Origin: Streptococcus sp. F0442
Lineage (GTDB): Bacteria > Bacillota > Bacilli > Lactobacillales > Streptococcaceae
Reading direction: 5' to 3'
Assembly (NCBI RefSeq): GCF_000314795.2
Contig: NZ_KB373314.1
Location: 1,190,526-1,254,525, forward strand
Length of the DNA: 64,000 bases
Shown: one piece after another, positions 45,271 through 54,804 of the stretch
Layout: every line of letters starts with the position of its first letter
How positions within the stretch are numbered: the stretch's first letter is position 1
Position numbers and translations under genes: made by a program
The notes under the pieces: generated by a model
Seen by the model: only the letters and a program-made list of their open reading frames with translations
Database searches by the model: none
Told to the model about the DNA's origin: nothing

Positions 45271-45278
45271 TATTCGTA
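45271..45278 (-). promoter_or_regulatory. ComX/SigX competence box (cin-box) of cinA
   Basis: TACGAATA on the minus strand, preceded by a T, 19 bases upstream of the cinA start. This is the -10-like element recognised by the alternative sigma factor ComX in streptococci. Confidence 0.85.
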
Positions 45279-45324
45279 ATTTTCATTTCATTTTAACACA
45301 ATTTCCTAAATTATTTAAAAAACA

Positions 45325-45370
45325 GATTGAAGATAAAGTTCATTTTGGACAACTTTCTTCAATCTTTTTC
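45325..45370. terminator. Hairpin with U/A tracts on both sides, upstream of cinA
   Basis: GATTGAAG(A)TAAAGTT and AACTTTCTTCAATC pair around CATTTTGGAC with one bulge. TTTTTCTTTT follows on the plus strand and TGTTTTTT on the minus strand. It could be a bidirectional terminator shielding cinA. Confidence 0.55.
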
Positions 45371-45384
45371 TTTTAGAGTATAAA

Positions 45385-45526
45385 GTGAAAAACTCTTAGA
45401 AACACTATTACATCAACATTCCTAAGAGTTTTAACTATGTGGTAATCAACTTCTAAAGGGCTATTTTCTATTGTTGATAGAGCTTATCTCTATTCTGAAG
45501 CAACCATATCGAGCGGTTGCTTTTTT
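45385..45526 (+). ncRNA. Candidate small RNA between cinA and the S66 peptidase gene
   Basis: No gene fits this stretch, yet it carries a series of stems: AAAACTCTTAG/CTAAGAGTTTT (45389-45432), ATCAAC/GTTGAT (45445-45478), ATAGAG/CTCTAT (45477-45493) and finally AAGCAACC/GGTTGCTT (45498-45522) followed by TTTTTT, a good terminator. A possible -10 TATAAA is at 45379-45384 but the -35 is poor. Transcription is inferred. Confidence 0.45.
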
Positions 45527-45569
45527 CTTCTTTCTTGATCTAAAAGCCTTCTTCTGGCTCTAATTCTTG

Positions 45570-45598
45570 TTGTTTCCCCTCATTTTTTGTGATACAAT
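45570..45598 (+). promoter_or_regulatory. Promoter of the S66 peptidase gene
   Basis: -35 TTGTTT (45570-45575), 17-base spacer, -10 TACAAT (45593-45598) with TGA extension. A strong AGGAGG ribosome binding site follows. Confidence 0.8.
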
Positions 45599-45628
45599 AG
45601 CATCAATTTATTTCTAGGAGGATGAGAT

Positions 45629-46660
45629 ATGGTTTCTACTATTGGTATTATAAGTTTATCTAGTGGGATTATCGGAGAGGACTTTGTCAAGCATGAAGTG
45701 GACTTGGGGGTCCAACGACTCAAAGACCTGGGACTCAATCCTATCTTTTTACCTCATTCACTAAAAGGCTTAGACTTTATCAAAGAACATCCTGAAGCTC
45801 GTGCGGAGGATTTGATTCAGGCATTTTCTGATGATAGCATCGACATGATCTTATGCGCCATCGGTGGAAACGATACCTATCGTTTATTGCCCCATCTTTT
45901 TGAAAATGACCAACTACAAAAGGTTATCAAGCAAAAGATTTTTCTTGGCTTCTCGGATACGACCATGAACCATCTCATGTTGCATAAACTAGGAATCAAG
46001 ACTTTTTATGGGCAATCCTTTTTTGCAGACATTTGTGAATTAGACAAGGAAATGTTGCCATATAGCCGCCACTACTTTAAAGAATTGATTGAGACTGGAA
46101 AAATCTCAGAAATTCGCCCTAGTAACGTTTGGTACGAGGAACGGACTGATTTTAGTCCCAAGGCTCTGGGAACACCTCGTGTTAGTCATGCAAATACAGG
46201 TTTTGACTTGTTACAAGGCAATGCTCAATTCGAAGGGGAAATCCTCGGTGGTTGTCTTGAGTCTCTCTATGATATTTTTGACAACTCTCTACACGCAGAT
46301 AGCACAGACCTCTGCCAAAAATACAAACTTTTCCCTGACTTATCCGACTGGGAAGGAAAAATCCTCTTGCTAGAAACCAGCCAAGAAAAGCCTAATCCTG
46401 AAGACTTCAAAAAGATGTTGCGGACTTTAAAGGAAACTGGTATATTCGAGGTCATCAGTGGACTCTTGGTCGGAAAACCTATGGATGAAACTTTCTATGA
46501 CGACTATAAAGAGGCACTATTGGATATCATTGATAGCAATATCCCAATTCTCTATAATCTAAACGTTGGCCATGCCACTCCAAGAGCAATTGTCCCCTTC
46601 GGAGTCCACGCGTATGTAGATGCAACGGAGCAAGTCATCCACTTTGACTATAACAAATAA
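45629..46660 (+). CDS. LD-carboxypeptidase-like protein (peptidase family S66, MccF-like)
   Basis: 343 residues. GIISLSSGIIGEDF at the N-terminus, ILCAIGGNDTYRLLPHL near 75, and the nucleophile-elbow GFSDTTMNHLM with the likely catalytic Ser near residue 113. LLLETSQEKP and NVGHATPRAIVPFG supply the candidate Glu and His. Family members cleave L,D-peptide bonds of murein tetrapeptides or detoxify microcin-like peptides. No signal peptide, so a cytosolic role (peptide detoxification or murein recycling) is more likely. Confidence 0.9.
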   Translation: MVSTIGIISLSSGIIGEDFVKHEVDLGVQRLKDLGLNPIFLPHSLKGLDFIKEHPEARAEDLIQAFSDDSIDMILCAIGGNDTYRLLPHLFENDQLQKVIKQKIFLGFSDTTMNHLMLHKLGIKTFYGQSFFADICELDKEMLPYSRHYFKELIETGKISEIRPSNVWYEERTDFSPKALGTPRVSHANTGFDLLQGNAQFEGEILGGCLESLYDIFDNSLHADSTDLCQKYKLFPDLSDWEGKILLLETSQEKPNPEDFKKMLRTLKETGIFEVISGLLVGKPMDETFYDDYKEALLDIIDSNIPILYNLNVGHATPRAIVPFGVHAYVDATEQVIHFDYNK

Positions 46661-46686
46661 AGCTGAGATAAGACTCTCAGCTTTTT
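46659..46686. terminator. Bidirectional terminator between the S66 peptidase gene and tag
   Basis: AAAGCTGAGA and TCTCAGCTTT flank TAAGAC; T run on the plus strand and A residues before the stem. Confidence 0.85.
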
Positions 46687-46717
46687 CTATATTCTCTGAT
46701 GTTCTAGTCATCTAACG

Positions 46718-47284
46718 TCACTTATTTCCACTTTTCCATTCACAATCATTCTCATGATCATTGACCAGGCCTGCTGCTTGTAGGTAGGATAGGACCGCAA
46801 CGGGACCAGTAAACTTGAAACCATGCTTTTTGAGATCCTTGGCTAGCTTCTCAGAAAGAGCTGTCTTCGCTGGAGCCTGCCGGTAATCCGGAACATCATT
46901 GACGATGGTTTTCCCATCTACAAAAGACCAGAGATAGGAATCAAAAGAGCCGAATTCCACCTGAACCTGTAAAAAGGCCTGGGCATTGGCCCGTGTCGCA
47001 AAGATCTTAGCACGATTGCGGATGATGGCTGGATTGTCTAACAAAGCTTCCAGTTCTTCATCCGTCATGTCTGCAACACCTTGAAGGTGATAGCCATGAA
47101 AAACCTCACGGAAAGCCTGCCGTTTATTGAGCACCGTCTCCCAAGACAGGCCAGCCTGATAGGTCTCTAAGCAAAGCAACTCAAAGAGCGCCTGGTCATC
47201 ATGGAGGGGACGTCCCCACTCCTCATCATGGTAGGCTACATATAGCGGATTGTTCATTTTGACCCATCCACAACGTTTTGGCAT
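46718..47284 (-). CDS. tag: DNA-3-methyladenine glycosylase I
   Basis: 188 residues. KRCGWVKMNNPLYVAYHDEEWG at the N-terminus (first zinc ligand Cys, and the conserved YHDEEWG), LCLETYQAGLSWETVLNKR, and a C-terminal HENDC zinc ligand set. It excises 3-methyladenine from alkylated DNA. The start codon lies within the 3' end of the preceding uncharacterised gene, an overlap of 59 bases. In other streptococci tag follows ruvA directly. Confidence 0.95.
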   Translation of the reverse strand: MPKRCGWVKMNNPLYVAYHDEEWGRPLHDDQALFELLCLETYQAGLSWETVLNKRQAFREVFHGYHLQGVADMTDEELEALLDNPAIIRNRAKIFATRANAQAFLQVQVEFGSFDSYLWSFVDGKTIVNDVPDYRQAPAKTALSEKLAKDLKKHGFKFTGPVAVLSYLQAAGLVNDHENDCEWKSGNK

Positions 47285-47855
47285 AGACTTCTCCTATCTT
47301 TGAAACATAATCAGGCAAGGGAACAGTAGACTTCTCCAATAGATTAATCCAACGATTAATATCTGGTGGTAGAGGGTTAAATTTTTCATCTGTTTGATAC
47401 CTTGCTTGACCATCTGTTTCTATATCAGTTAATGTTTCAATCTGTTCTCGAAGTTGGTCTACAGTGATCCAATTAGTCCAACCTTCAAAAAAGCTTTCGG
47501 GAGCCAATGTTATTCCATACCATTCTTGAAACCATTCAATGTAGTCTGCACTTAACAGATAGAGTTTTTCGAAAGAACAAGATTCATCATTCACCTTTAT
47601 ACTATCTACTATATTGTCATTATCAACTATGGCAATACTCACACCACAAAATTCACAAGAAATTGAGCCAACTTGACCATAGCGAGATCCATTATGCAAA
47701 AATAATTCTGTCTGACTCTGTTGACAATTTTTACAAAATAAAGGAAAAACTTTACAGTGTATCCGTATTGTCTTAATCTTCCCATTCTTAAACATTATCT
47801 TGATATGGTTGTTACTGCTTCTTGCTTCAACTAGTTTAATTCGAGCAATGCTCAT
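47226..47855 (-). CDS. Uncharacterised protein with two CxxC pairs, inserted between ruvA and tag
   Basis: 209 residues, not recognised. Two Cys pairs (CKNC near residue 41 and CEFC near 71) could bind zinc around a small ribbon (residues 30-85). The rest is polar, with EWFQEWYGITLAPESFFEGWTNW near 110-130. No signal peptide or membrane segment. Its ATG overlaps the ruvA stop (TAATG), implying translational coupling. The last 19 residues are read in another frame over the start of tag, so the original 3' end may have been lost. More AT-rich than ruvA and tag, suggesting transfer. Confidence 0.75.
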   Translation of the reverse strand: MSIARIKLVEARSSNNHIKIMFKNGKIKTIRIHCKVFPLFCKNCQQSQTELFLHNGSRYGQVGSISCEFCGVSIAIVDNDNIVDSIKVNDESCSFEKLYLLSADYIEWFQEWYGITLAPESFFEGWTNWITVDQLREQIETLTDIETDGQARYQTDEKFNPLPPDINRWINLLEKSTVPLPDYVSKIGEVYAKTLWMGQNEQSAICSLP

Positions 47856-48448
47856 TATTTCACCAACATCTTCAGGGCAGACTTGATATAGTTCTCAGCA
47901 GTATCCGTCGTTCCTTCAAAGAATTTCTTGATTTTCTTAAGTTCCGTTGCCTTGTAGCCCAAAGCTAACATGGCTTCCATAGCTTCTTCAAGAGCTTGGT
48001 TTTCTTCTGAAACTTTGGCATTGGACTGAGCCGGTGCATCTTCTAGATCAAGATTGATCTTACCTTCTAGATCCAAGACCATTTGTTGGGCTGTTTTCTT
48101 GCCGATCTTCGGAAACTTGGTCAAGTAGGTGATGTTCTTGCTTTCGATGGCTTGGACGAGGCCTGCATTGTCATCCGCAGCAATGATGGCCAGAGCTGAG
48201 ACTGGGCCAATTCCAGAGACTGAGATCAAGTTCAGAAAGAGCTTTTTCTCTTCTTCGGTCACAAAGCCATAGAGAAGATGAGCGTCTTCCCGGACCACTT
48301 GGTGCAGATAGACTTGCACCTCTTGATTCATTTTGCCAGAGTAGGCATAGGGATTGGCCACATGCAAGAGATAGCCGATCCCAGCTGTCTCCACCACGAT
48401 GTATTTGGCGGTAATTTTTGTTAAAATTCCTTTAATGTATTCGTACAT
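47855..48448 (-). CDS. ruvA: Holliday junction branch migration protein RuvA
   Basis: 197 residues. [22 protein letters not shown]-fold start, two helix-hairpin-helix motifs ([16 protein letters not shown] and [16 protein letters not shown]), and the mobile C-terminal domain ([22 protein letters not shown]). RuvA binds four-way junctions and loads the RuvB motor. It lies 20 bases after mutL on the same strand; ruvB is not in the window. Confidence 0.97.
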   Translation of the reverse strand: MYEYIKGILTKITAKYIVVETAGIGYLLHVANPYAYSGKMNQEVQVYLHQVVREDAHLLYGFVTEEEKKLFLNLISVSGIGPVSALAIIAADDNAGLVQAIESKNITYLTKFPKIGKKTAQQMVLDLEGKINLDLEDAPAQSNAKVSEENQALEEAMEAMLALGYKATELKKIKKFFEGTTDTAENYIKSALKMLVK

Positions 48449-48468
48449 AATCTTCCTTTATCGTTTAC

Positions 48469-50412
48469 TTAATATTTGCCCAATTCCCGCAGGCTAGTGT
48501 GATTTTCCTGAATGCGTCGGAACATCTTTTCCATATCCGACTTGGTGAAGTTAACCAAAACCGGACGGCCGTGAGGGCAGTTATAAGGGTTGTCGCATTG
48601 GGACAGTTGATAGATCAGATCGCGTGCAGAGTAATCGTCCAGTGTGTGGTTGGCCTTAATGGAGCGTTTGCAGGACATCATGATGGCCAATTCAGCCCGG
48701 TACTTCTTGATCGACACTTCCTTGGTCAAGAGGAGCATGTCACACATTTCATAGATGCCCGCCTCAATCTCCTCTTCCTTCATCCAGATTGGATGTTCCC
48801 GTAAGATCAACTGGTTGGCTCCGTATTCTTCTAAGTAGACTCCCACTTCTTCTAGAAGGTGCTTGCGCTGTTGCAGGCGGATCAGATCGTCTGTAGGGAA
48901 TTCAAAGATATAAGGCACCAGCAGTTGTTGCTGACTGCCGTCCACATCCCCGATGCTCTCTCGGTACTCTTCGTATTTGATCCGCTCTTGGGCTGCATGC
49001 TGGTCGATGATATAGAGGCCCCCATTGCCTTGGGCAAAGAGATAGGTTCCATGCATCTGACCAAAATATTCCAACTCTGGGAAGGTCGATGCTCCCTCTC
49101 CCTCCAGCTTGTCGTAGGCCTTGTCTAGACTAGCCAGATCCAACTCTGGGTGATCCAGTTCATCGTATACCGCAGCCTTTCTTTCCGCAAACTTGATCGC
49201 ACTTGTCGGTTTTTCTACTGGATTTTCTTGGCTTATCGAATCAGCAGTAGCTTCATCTGTTAGAGGAAGTTGAGGATCTGCCACCTCTGGTCGAAGTTTG
49301 AAATCTTGACTTTCTCGGTCATAATAAAGGCGGTTTTCTTTTAAAGGCAAGGTTGTCTGTACTGGCTTTTCTGTTCGGCGAATGGTCGACTTGGCTAGAT
49401 TTTCTAGAGCATCCGGAATTAGGTCCTGCTCTTTCAGAGCATTCGCAATGGCTTGGGAAATCAAAGCCATCAATTCTCGTTCTTTAGAGATACGCACTTC
49501 TTGCTTGGTCGGGTGAACATTGACATCCGCTAAGTAAGGGTCGATCTGGATATGAATGATCGCAAGTGGGAAGCGACCCACCATGAGTTTACTACCGTAA
49601 CCGTCTAAAATAGCCCGATTGAGCAAGAAATTCTTGATGTAGCGGCCGTTGATAAAGAGACTGATGTAGTTGCGATTGGCACGAGTCAATTCAGGCAAAG
49701 ACACAAAGCCCGTCACTTCAAAATCTAGGTCGCGATTTTCAATGGCTACCATCTTCTTGGCAGACGCCAAGCCATAGACGCCCGCAATCGCTTGCCGGAG
49801 ATTGCCAGTACCTGCCGTTTTGGTCATTTCTTTTCCATCATTGATTAAGGTGAAAGCAATCTCTGGATGGGCCAAGCTCAAGCGATTGAGAATATCCACG
49901 ATATGGGATAGCTCTGCCTGCTGGCTCTTTAAGTACTTGAGACGAGCAGGGGTATTAAAAAAGAGATCTTCCACTGTGATCTTGGTCCCGACAGGGCTTG
50001 TCGCTGGCTCCAATTCCTCAATTTCGCCACCCTTTGCGACCAATTTGGTCCCGTGGGCAGCTCCTTCTTGCGCCGTTAGAAGGGTTAGAATACTAACAGA
50101 AGCAATGGAAGGCATGGCCTCGCCACGAAAACCAAGCGTTCGAATGCGAAAAAGATCCGCTTGATTCTTGATCTTACTGGTCGCATGTCGACGAAGGGCC
50201 AAAGCGACCTCATCATGCGCAATTCCTTCCCCATTGTCTGTGATCCGAATCGACTTCAATCCTGCTTCTTCGATTTCAACGACGATCTGGCTAGCCCCAG
50301 CATCGATCGAGTTTTCAACCAATTCCTTGACCACACTAGCAGGTCGTTCAATTACTTCACCTGCCGCAATCTGGTTGGCTAGGACTTCTGGCAATTCAAT
50401 AATCTGTGACAT
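48469..50412 (-). CDS. mutL: DNA mismatch repair protein MutL (HexB)
   Basis: 647 residues from the ATG at 50412 with AAGGAG; the frame is open to 50547 but that part lacks a ribosome binding site and precedes the -10 at 50453. The GHKL ATPase motifs are [37 protein letters not shown] and TLGFRGEA. The C-terminal dimerisation region ends [12 protein letters not shown]. It links MutS mismatch recognition to excision. Confidence 0.97.
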   Translation of the reverse strand: MSQIIELPEVLANQIAAGEVIERPASVVKELVENSIDAGASQIVVEIEEAGLKSIRITDNGEGIAHDEVALALRRHATSKIKNQADLFRIRTLGFRGEAMPSIASVSILTLLTAQEGAAHGTKLVAKGGEIEELEPATSPVGTKITVEDLFFNTPARLKYLKSQQAELSHIVDILNRLSLAHPEIAFTLINDGKEMTKTAGTGNLRQAIAGVYGLASAKKMVAIENRDLDFEVTGFVSLPELTRANRNYISLFINGRYIKNFLLNRAILDGYGSKLMVGRFPLAIIHIQIDPYLADVNVHPTKQEVRISKERELMALISQAIANALKEQDLIPDALENLAKSTIRRTEKPVQTTLPLKENRLYYDRESQDFKLRPEVADPQLPLTDEATADSISQENPVEKPTSAIKFAERKAAVYDELDHPELDLASLDKAYDKLEGEGASTFPELEYFGQMHGTYLFAQGNGGLYIIDQHAAQERIKYEEYRESIGDVDGSQQQLLVPYIFEFPTDDLIRLQQRKHLLEEVGVYLEEYGANQLILREHPIWMKEEEIEAGIYEMCDMLLLTKEVSIKKYRAELAIMMSCKRSIKANHTLDDYSARDLIYQLSQCDNPYNCPHGRPVLVNFTKSDMEKMFRRIQENHTSLRELGKY

Positions 50413-50452
50413 AGCTGCTCCTTTACCTTTTTTCACCGATACATGTAGCTCT

Positions 50453-50458
50453 ATTATA
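50453..50458 (-). promoter_or_regulatory. mutL promoter -10
   Basis: TATAAT with a TGG extension on the minus strand, 41 bases before the mutL ATG; no clear -35. Confidence 0.6.
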
Positions 50459-50657
50459 CCACAGATCCACAGGACTCCCTTTCTTAAAAAATGGAGGCTG
50501 GCCCCATCTTCTTCCCTAAAAACCGCATAGGCAAAGAAAATGACCACATAAACAAATCCCCTTGTCTTCCCTTTGGAAAAAGTGTTTAATAGTAGTGTAA
50601 AGAAGGAGCCGGGCTAGCAGGCCAACCGACTTTACCTAAGAAGGGAGATAAAATTTT

Positions 50658-51095
50658 ATGAAAGTTGAAGTACACATTGATCCCCATTTCCAAGAAGAAG
50701 CGGTGACCATTACAGCACCTACACTTTCTGCGCGTGTAGAACAAGTCCGTGATTTTGTGGAAATGTTGGACCAGAAGGAACGTTTGCGAGCGAAAAAAGA
50801 GGGCGAAACCTATCTTGTAGAGGCCCGCTTGTTCCATCGGTTCTATATTGAAAATCGGCAAGTAGTTGGTGAAACAAAGGATGATCATTTTATCCTTACA
50901 GGTCCTCTCTACCAAGTCTCTGAAGACTTGCCCAGCTACTTTTTAAAAATTTCCCAATCTGAAATTATCAACACCAAAGAAATCGATCATCTGCATTTTA
51001 CCACTAGCGGATCGGTTCAAATCTATCTTAAAAACGGGAGTTTAGCATACTCCTCTCGTCGGTATTTAAAAGCTATTAAGGAGAAATTATCATGA
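50658..51095 (+). CDS. LytTR-family transcriptional regulator
   Basis: 145 residues. The C-terminal LytTR DNA-binding domain (about 48-145) shows VEARLFHRFYIENRQVVGETKDD, FLKISQSEIINTKEIDHL and SGSVQIYLKNGSLAYSSRRYLKAIKEKL. There is no receiver domain; a short N-terminal region (VEVHIDPHFQEEAVTI) replaces it. With the downstream DUF3021 gene it forms a LytTR regulatory system like HdrRM and BrsRM of S. mutans, in which the membrane protein restrains the regulator. AAGGGAG ribosome binding site; a possible promoter is TTGGAA-17-TGTAAA at about 50574-50602. Confidence 0.92.
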   Translation: MKVEVHIDPHFQEEAVTITAPTLSARVEQVRDFVEMLDQKERLRAKKEGETYLVEARLFHRFYIENRQVVGETKDDHFILTGPLYQVSEDLPSYFLKISQSEIINTKEIDHLHFTTSGSVQIYLKNGSLAYSSRRYLKAIKEKLS

Positions 51096-51550
51096 TGAAA
51101 CACCATTTTACAAACGCTCTAAAAGGGATCTTGATCGGTCTCATCCTCTCCATCCTCTTTTCATTCTTGAACGCCCCTTCCACCTATATGCCCCTCAGTC
51201 CTAGCTCAGCTGTTGGCCAGTGGATGCAAAAACATGAAGTACACGGCTCTATTGTTATGCTCTATTGTGTCCTAATCTGGGCCGGAATCGGACTCCTCTT
51301 CAGCTTGGGGAATGTCCTTTTCAACAAAGATTGGAGTTTACTGCGCGCAACCGTCAGCCACTATCTTTTGATGCTCTTTGGTTTCCTACCACTAGCAACT
51401 TTGGGGGGCTGGTTCCCAATGCAAATCAGTTTTTATCTCTCCGTCATTCTTGAGTTCAGCTTCGTCTATCTCATTATCTGGCTTGTTTCTCACTACCTCA
51501 ATAAAAAGAAAGTAGACGAGATCAACCGTCAATTACAAGGGAAAGCCTGA
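51092..51550 (+). CDS. DUF3021 membrane protein, partner/inhibitor of the LytTR regulator
   Basis: 152 residues with four membrane helices (about 10-28, 51-70, 85-105, 112-135) and short loops, as in DUF3021 proteins. The start overlaps the regulator's stop (ATGATG region, 4 bases), so both are translated together. In described LytTR regulatory systems the partner holds the regulator inactive at the membrane; the signal is unknown. Confidence 0.88.
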   Translation: MMKHHFTNALKGILIGLILSILFSFLNAPSTYMPLSPSSAVGQWMQKHEVHGSIVMLYCVLIWAGIGLLFSLGNVLFNKDWSLLRATVSHYLLMLFGFLPLATLGGWFPMQISFYLSVILEFSFVYLIIWLVSHYLNKKKVDEINRQLQGKA

Positions 51551-51557
51551 GGAATAT

Positions 51558-51587
51558 AAAAAACAGTTCATTTTGAACTGTTTTTTA
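51558..51587. terminator. Bidirectional terminator between the DUF3021 gene and mutS
   Basis: AAAAAACAGTTC and GAACTGTTTTTT flank ATTTT; symmetric A and T runs serve both convergent genes and overlap the mutS stop. Confidence 0.9.
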
Positions 51588-54134
51588 TATTCTCTTTTTC
51601 ATCTCGGCAACTGCCATCATGACTTCCATGGGAGTCATATTGTAGAGATCCAAATTCTTCAATTCTGTGATCACTGTATTTTCTGTCTCTTCCTCAAAGA
51701 GGGACATTTGTTCAGCAACCTGCGAAGGGACTTCCTTTGCAGGACTTGCATTCACAAGCGGAACTTGCTGGGCTTGTCCTTCGAGTTTGGTCAAAATAGC
51801 ATCTGCCCGTTGCAACAAGGCCTCTGGTAAACCAGCAATCTTTGCCACGTGAATCCCATAGGACTTATCCGCTGGGCCAGGTTCAATCTTGTGCAAGAAG
51901 GTGACCTGTCCATCTCGCTCCAAGGTCGCGACATGGACATTTTCCAATCGGGATAGAGTCTCCGAGAGAGCCGTCAGCTCATGGTAATGGGTCGCAAACA
52001 AGGTTTTGGCTCCAGTACGATCGTGAATGTATTCGATGATGGATTGGGCGAGGGCCATCCCATCATAGGTCGCCGTTCCCCGTCCCAATTCATCAAATAA
52101 AATCAAAGACTGGGGCGTTGCCTTGCGAATGGCCTGATTAGCCTCCATCATTTCTACCATAAAAGTAGACTGGCCCGATACCAGGTCATCGGCAGCACCG
52201 ATCCGGGTATAAATGGCGTCAAAGATTGGTAACTCAGCCTTTTGCGCTGGGACATAGGAGCCGATTTGGGCAAGAATCACGATAATCGCCAATTGGCGCA
52301 TATAGGTAGACTTCCCGCTCATATTTGGCCCTGTAATCAGCTGAATATCCTGTTCTTCATCCATAAAGATGCTATTCGGAATATAGGACTGGGCCCCCAT
52401 GACTTTCTCAACAACCGGATGACGGCCTTTGTCGATCGCTATCCGTCTCTCTTCATGGAAGAGGGGACGAATCAATTGTTGCGATTCGGCAACACTGGCT
52501 AGACTTTGTAAAACATCAACCGTCGCAATTGCCTGAGCCAACTGTTGCAGACGCTGAATATACTTACCAACTTCTTCACGAATCCGCATAAAAATCGTAT
52601 ATTCCAGATTAGCAGACTTCTCACGCGCCTCTAGCATATCGCCTTCGATGCGTGCCAATTCTTCCGTACCAAAACGTTCTGAATTTTTCAAGGTCGCCTT
52701 GCGGAAAAAATGAGCAGGAACGTGGTTCAATTGAGAATTGGTGACATGGAAATAGTAGCCATCCTTCTTGTTGTAATCAATTTTCAGACCGGTAATGCCA
52801 CTAGCTTCGCGTTCCTTGGCTTCAATCTCAGCAATCCAACCAGTACCATCCCGAAGAACGACACGATACTGGTCTAATTGCTCGTCAAAACCTGTACGGA
52901 TGATATTTCCCTCTGTAATAACAGCAGACGCTTCTGGAGCAATCGCGGAAGTAATCAAGCGGTGCAACTCAGGTAGCTCATCCAAGCGTGCAATCAAGAC
53001 ATCTAATACTGGATCACCAATCCCCAGTAGAATCGACTTGATCGTCGGCACATGCCCCAGAGTATCTCCTAGCTGCAAGAGATCCTTAGGATTGATCTTA
53101 CCAAAGGAAACCCGACTCGCTAAGCGTTCAATGTCATAGACCCCTTTGAGGCTGTCGGTCAAATCGCTCCGTTCAAAGAAATGATCCATAAAGACCTGAA
53201 TGATGTCCTGGCGCTCTTGAATCCGTTTCAAATCGACTAAGGGTTTCTGAATCCAGGACCGCAACAAACGACCTCCCATGGCCGTCTTAGTTTCATCCAA
53301 ATACCAATACAAGCTACCATGTTTCTTCCCAGTCCGAGCATTCTCTGTCAAATCCAGACTGGCCTTGGTCGCAAAGTCCATCTGCAAGAAATCGCAAATC
53401 TCATAATGATGGGCTTTTTTGAGATGGCTCAATTCCCGCATTTGCGTCTGGTGGACATACTGGAGAAGTTTCCCAGCCGTTTTCTTTTCTAGCTCACTCA
53501 GATGATCCCCTAAGAGTTGGACATCGTCAAGCGCCGTCTCAACATGTGACAGCAAGAGATTCATCTGGCTCACAAAAACACGCTCTTCCTGTTCTGGCAA
53601 CTCATAACCCAGGACCACCTCACGCGCACGTAAATTGCGGATTTCTCCACAAACCATAGTGAAGTCATTAAGGGTGGTCACCTGAAACTCACCTGTCACC
53701 AGATCCATATAGGCTAGTCCATAATCATTTCCTGAGCGATCCAAGGCAACCAAGAAGTTATTCTCACTATCCGGTTTTGTCGAATCCACCACTGTACCAG
53801 GGGTAATCACCTGTACCACTTCCCGCTTAACGACCCCCTTGGCTTCTTTGGGATCTTCCATTTGTTCTGCAATCGCAACCTTATAGCCCTGTTCAATGAG
53901 GACATCGATATACTGCTGGGCCGAATGGTAGGGAACACCCGCCATAGGAATCGGATTCTCTGCATTTTTATTCCGTGAGGTCAAGGAAATCTCTAAAATT
54001 TGAGCTGCATTCACTGCATCTTCATAAAATAATTCGTAAAAATCACCCATTCGAAACAGCAAAAAAGCATCTGGATAGTCTTTTTTGATATCTAGATACT
54101 GCTGCATTCCAGGAGATATTTTTTCTACTGCCAT
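51585..54134 (-). CDS. mutS: DNA mismatch repair protein MutS (HexA)
   Basis: 849 residues. The mismatch-binding N-terminus contains [17 protein letters not shown] with the Phe-x-Glu type motif. The ATPase domain has [15 protein letters not shown] near residue 600, [17 protein letters not shown] and [11 protein letters not shown]. It recognises mismatches and recruits MutL. It lies upstream of argR/argS, as in other streptococci. Confidence 0.97.
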   Translation of the reverse strand: MAVEKISPGMQQYLDIKKDYPDAFLLFRMGDFYELFYEDAVNAAQILEISLTSRNKNAENPIPMAGVPYHSAQQYIDVLIEQGYKVAIAEQMEDPKEAKGVVKREVVQVITPGTVVDSTKPDSENNFLVALDRSGNDYGLAYMDLVTGEFQVTTLNDFTMVCGEIRNLRAREVVLGYELPEQEERVFVSQMNLLLSHVETALDDVQLLGDHLSELEKKTAGKLLQYVHQTQMRELSHLKKAHHYEICDFLQMDFATKASLDLTENARTGKKHGSLYWYLDETKTAMGGRLLRSWIQKPLVDLKRIQERQDIIQVFMDHFFERSDLTDSLKGVYDIERLASRVSFGKINPKDLLQLGDTLGHVPTIKSILLGIGDPVLDVLIARLDELPELHRLITSAIAPEASAVITEGNIIRTGFDEQLDQYRVVLRDGTGWIAEIEAKEREASGITGLKIDYNKKDGYYFHVTNSQLNHVPAHFFRKATLKNSERFGTEELARIEGDMLEAREKSANLEYTIFMRIREEVGKYIQRLQQLAQAIATVDVLQSLASVAESQQLIRPLFHEERRIAIDKGRHPVVEKVMGAQSYIPNSIFMDEEQDIQLITGPNMSGKSTYMRQLAIIVILAQIGSYVPAQKAELPIFDAIYTRIGAADDLVSGQSTFMVEMMEANQAIRKATPQSLILFDELGRGTATYDGMALAQSIIEYIHDRTGAKTLFATHYHELTALSETLSRLENVHVATLERDGQVTFLHKIEPGPADKSYGIHVAKIAGLPEALLQRADAILTKLEGQAQQVPLVNASPAKEVPSQVAEQMSLFEEETENTVITELKNLDLYNMTPMEVMMAVAEMKKRI

Positions 54135-54259
54135 ACTTTCTTTTAATCCTTACTGTGCATCATGTTCCGAAACAAGCGCCATAGATGAAAACAGGAGTAG
54201 ATAGTTGCCTATCTTCCTCCTATGACATCTAAGAATCGGTTTACTTTCAATGGGCTTGA

Positions 54260-54700
54260 TTATTGCATCATCCCTAAAATTTCATTTTGAATTTCAATGG
54301 CTGCATCTTGGTCTCGACAGACAATCAAGAGAGTGTTAGCCCCTGCTACTGTCCCTAAAATACGCTCATCTGACATCTCATCCACACCATTGGCCAAGAG
54401 GGCTGCTTCTCCAAGCTCTGTCCGTAACACCAAGGTGAATTCCGCTCGCGAGACAGATTTGGCATGGGTAGACAACATAATATAAATCTCTGCTACTTCT
54501 GGCTCGTTTGGTAAAATATAATACAATTGATCTTTTCGCTTCACCTTGACCAGACCTAGATCCCGCAAATCACGTGAGAGGGTCGTTTGCGTTACTGCAA
54601 TTCCTTTTGCTTCTAAACGATCCTGAATCTCTTTTTGCGTGGACAGTTTTTCATTTCGAATCATCTGTTGAATCAAAAGGTGTCGTTCTGTCTTTTTCAT
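54260..54700 (-). CDS. argR: Arginine repressor ArgR
   Basis: 146 residues. The N-terminal winged helix (LLIQQMIRNEKLSTQKEIQDRLEAKGIAVTQTTLSRDLRDLG) binds ARG boxes. The C-terminal hexamerisation/arginine-binding domain ends GTVAGANTLLIVCRDQDAA. It represses biosynthesis or activates catabolism of arginine. Divergent from argS; a TGAAT-type half box lies over its own start site. Confidence 0.94.
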   Translation of the reverse strand: MKKTERHLLIQQMIRNEKLSTQKEIQDRLEAKGIAVTQTTLSRDLRDLGLVKVKRKDQLYYILPNEPEVAEIYIMLSTHAKSVSRAEFTLVLRTELGEAALLANGVDEMSDERILGTVAGANTLLIVCRDQDAAIEIQNEILGMMQ

Positions 54701-54711
54701 TGGACCTCCAC

Positions 54712-54738
54712 TTTTGAATAAATATACTTTAAATTATA
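54712..54738 (-). promoter_or_regulatory. argR promoter with candidate ARG box
   Basis: -10 TATAAT (54733-54738, TGG extension). TTTTGAATAAATATACTTTA (54712-54731) covers the inferred start site and has one perfect TGAAT half-site of an ARG box; the other half is degenerate. Autoregulation is inferred. Confidence 0.5.
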
Positions 54739-54747
54739 CCAAAAAAA

Positions 54748-54777
54748 TTGAAAATTCGCTCAGAATTGTGTTAAAAT
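54748..54777 (+). promoter_or_regulatory. argS promoter
   Basis: -35 TTGAAA (54748-54753), spacer 18, -10 TAAAAT (54772-54777), followed by an AAGGAG ribosome binding site. Confidence 0.65.
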
Positions 54778-54804
54778 AATAGTTAAAAGGACTAAGGAGC
54801 TAAT

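Noticed and set aside
45389..45526. tracrRNA of a type II CRISPR system
   Set aside because: Stems and terminator are suggestive, but there is no CRISPR repeat to pair with and no cas gene in the window; kept only as a generic small-RNA candidate.
48433..48448. TACGAATA competence-box match at the start of ruvA
   Set aside because: It falls on the ruvA start codon and encodes its second to fourth residues, so it cannot act as a promoter for ruvA; the match is due to coding.
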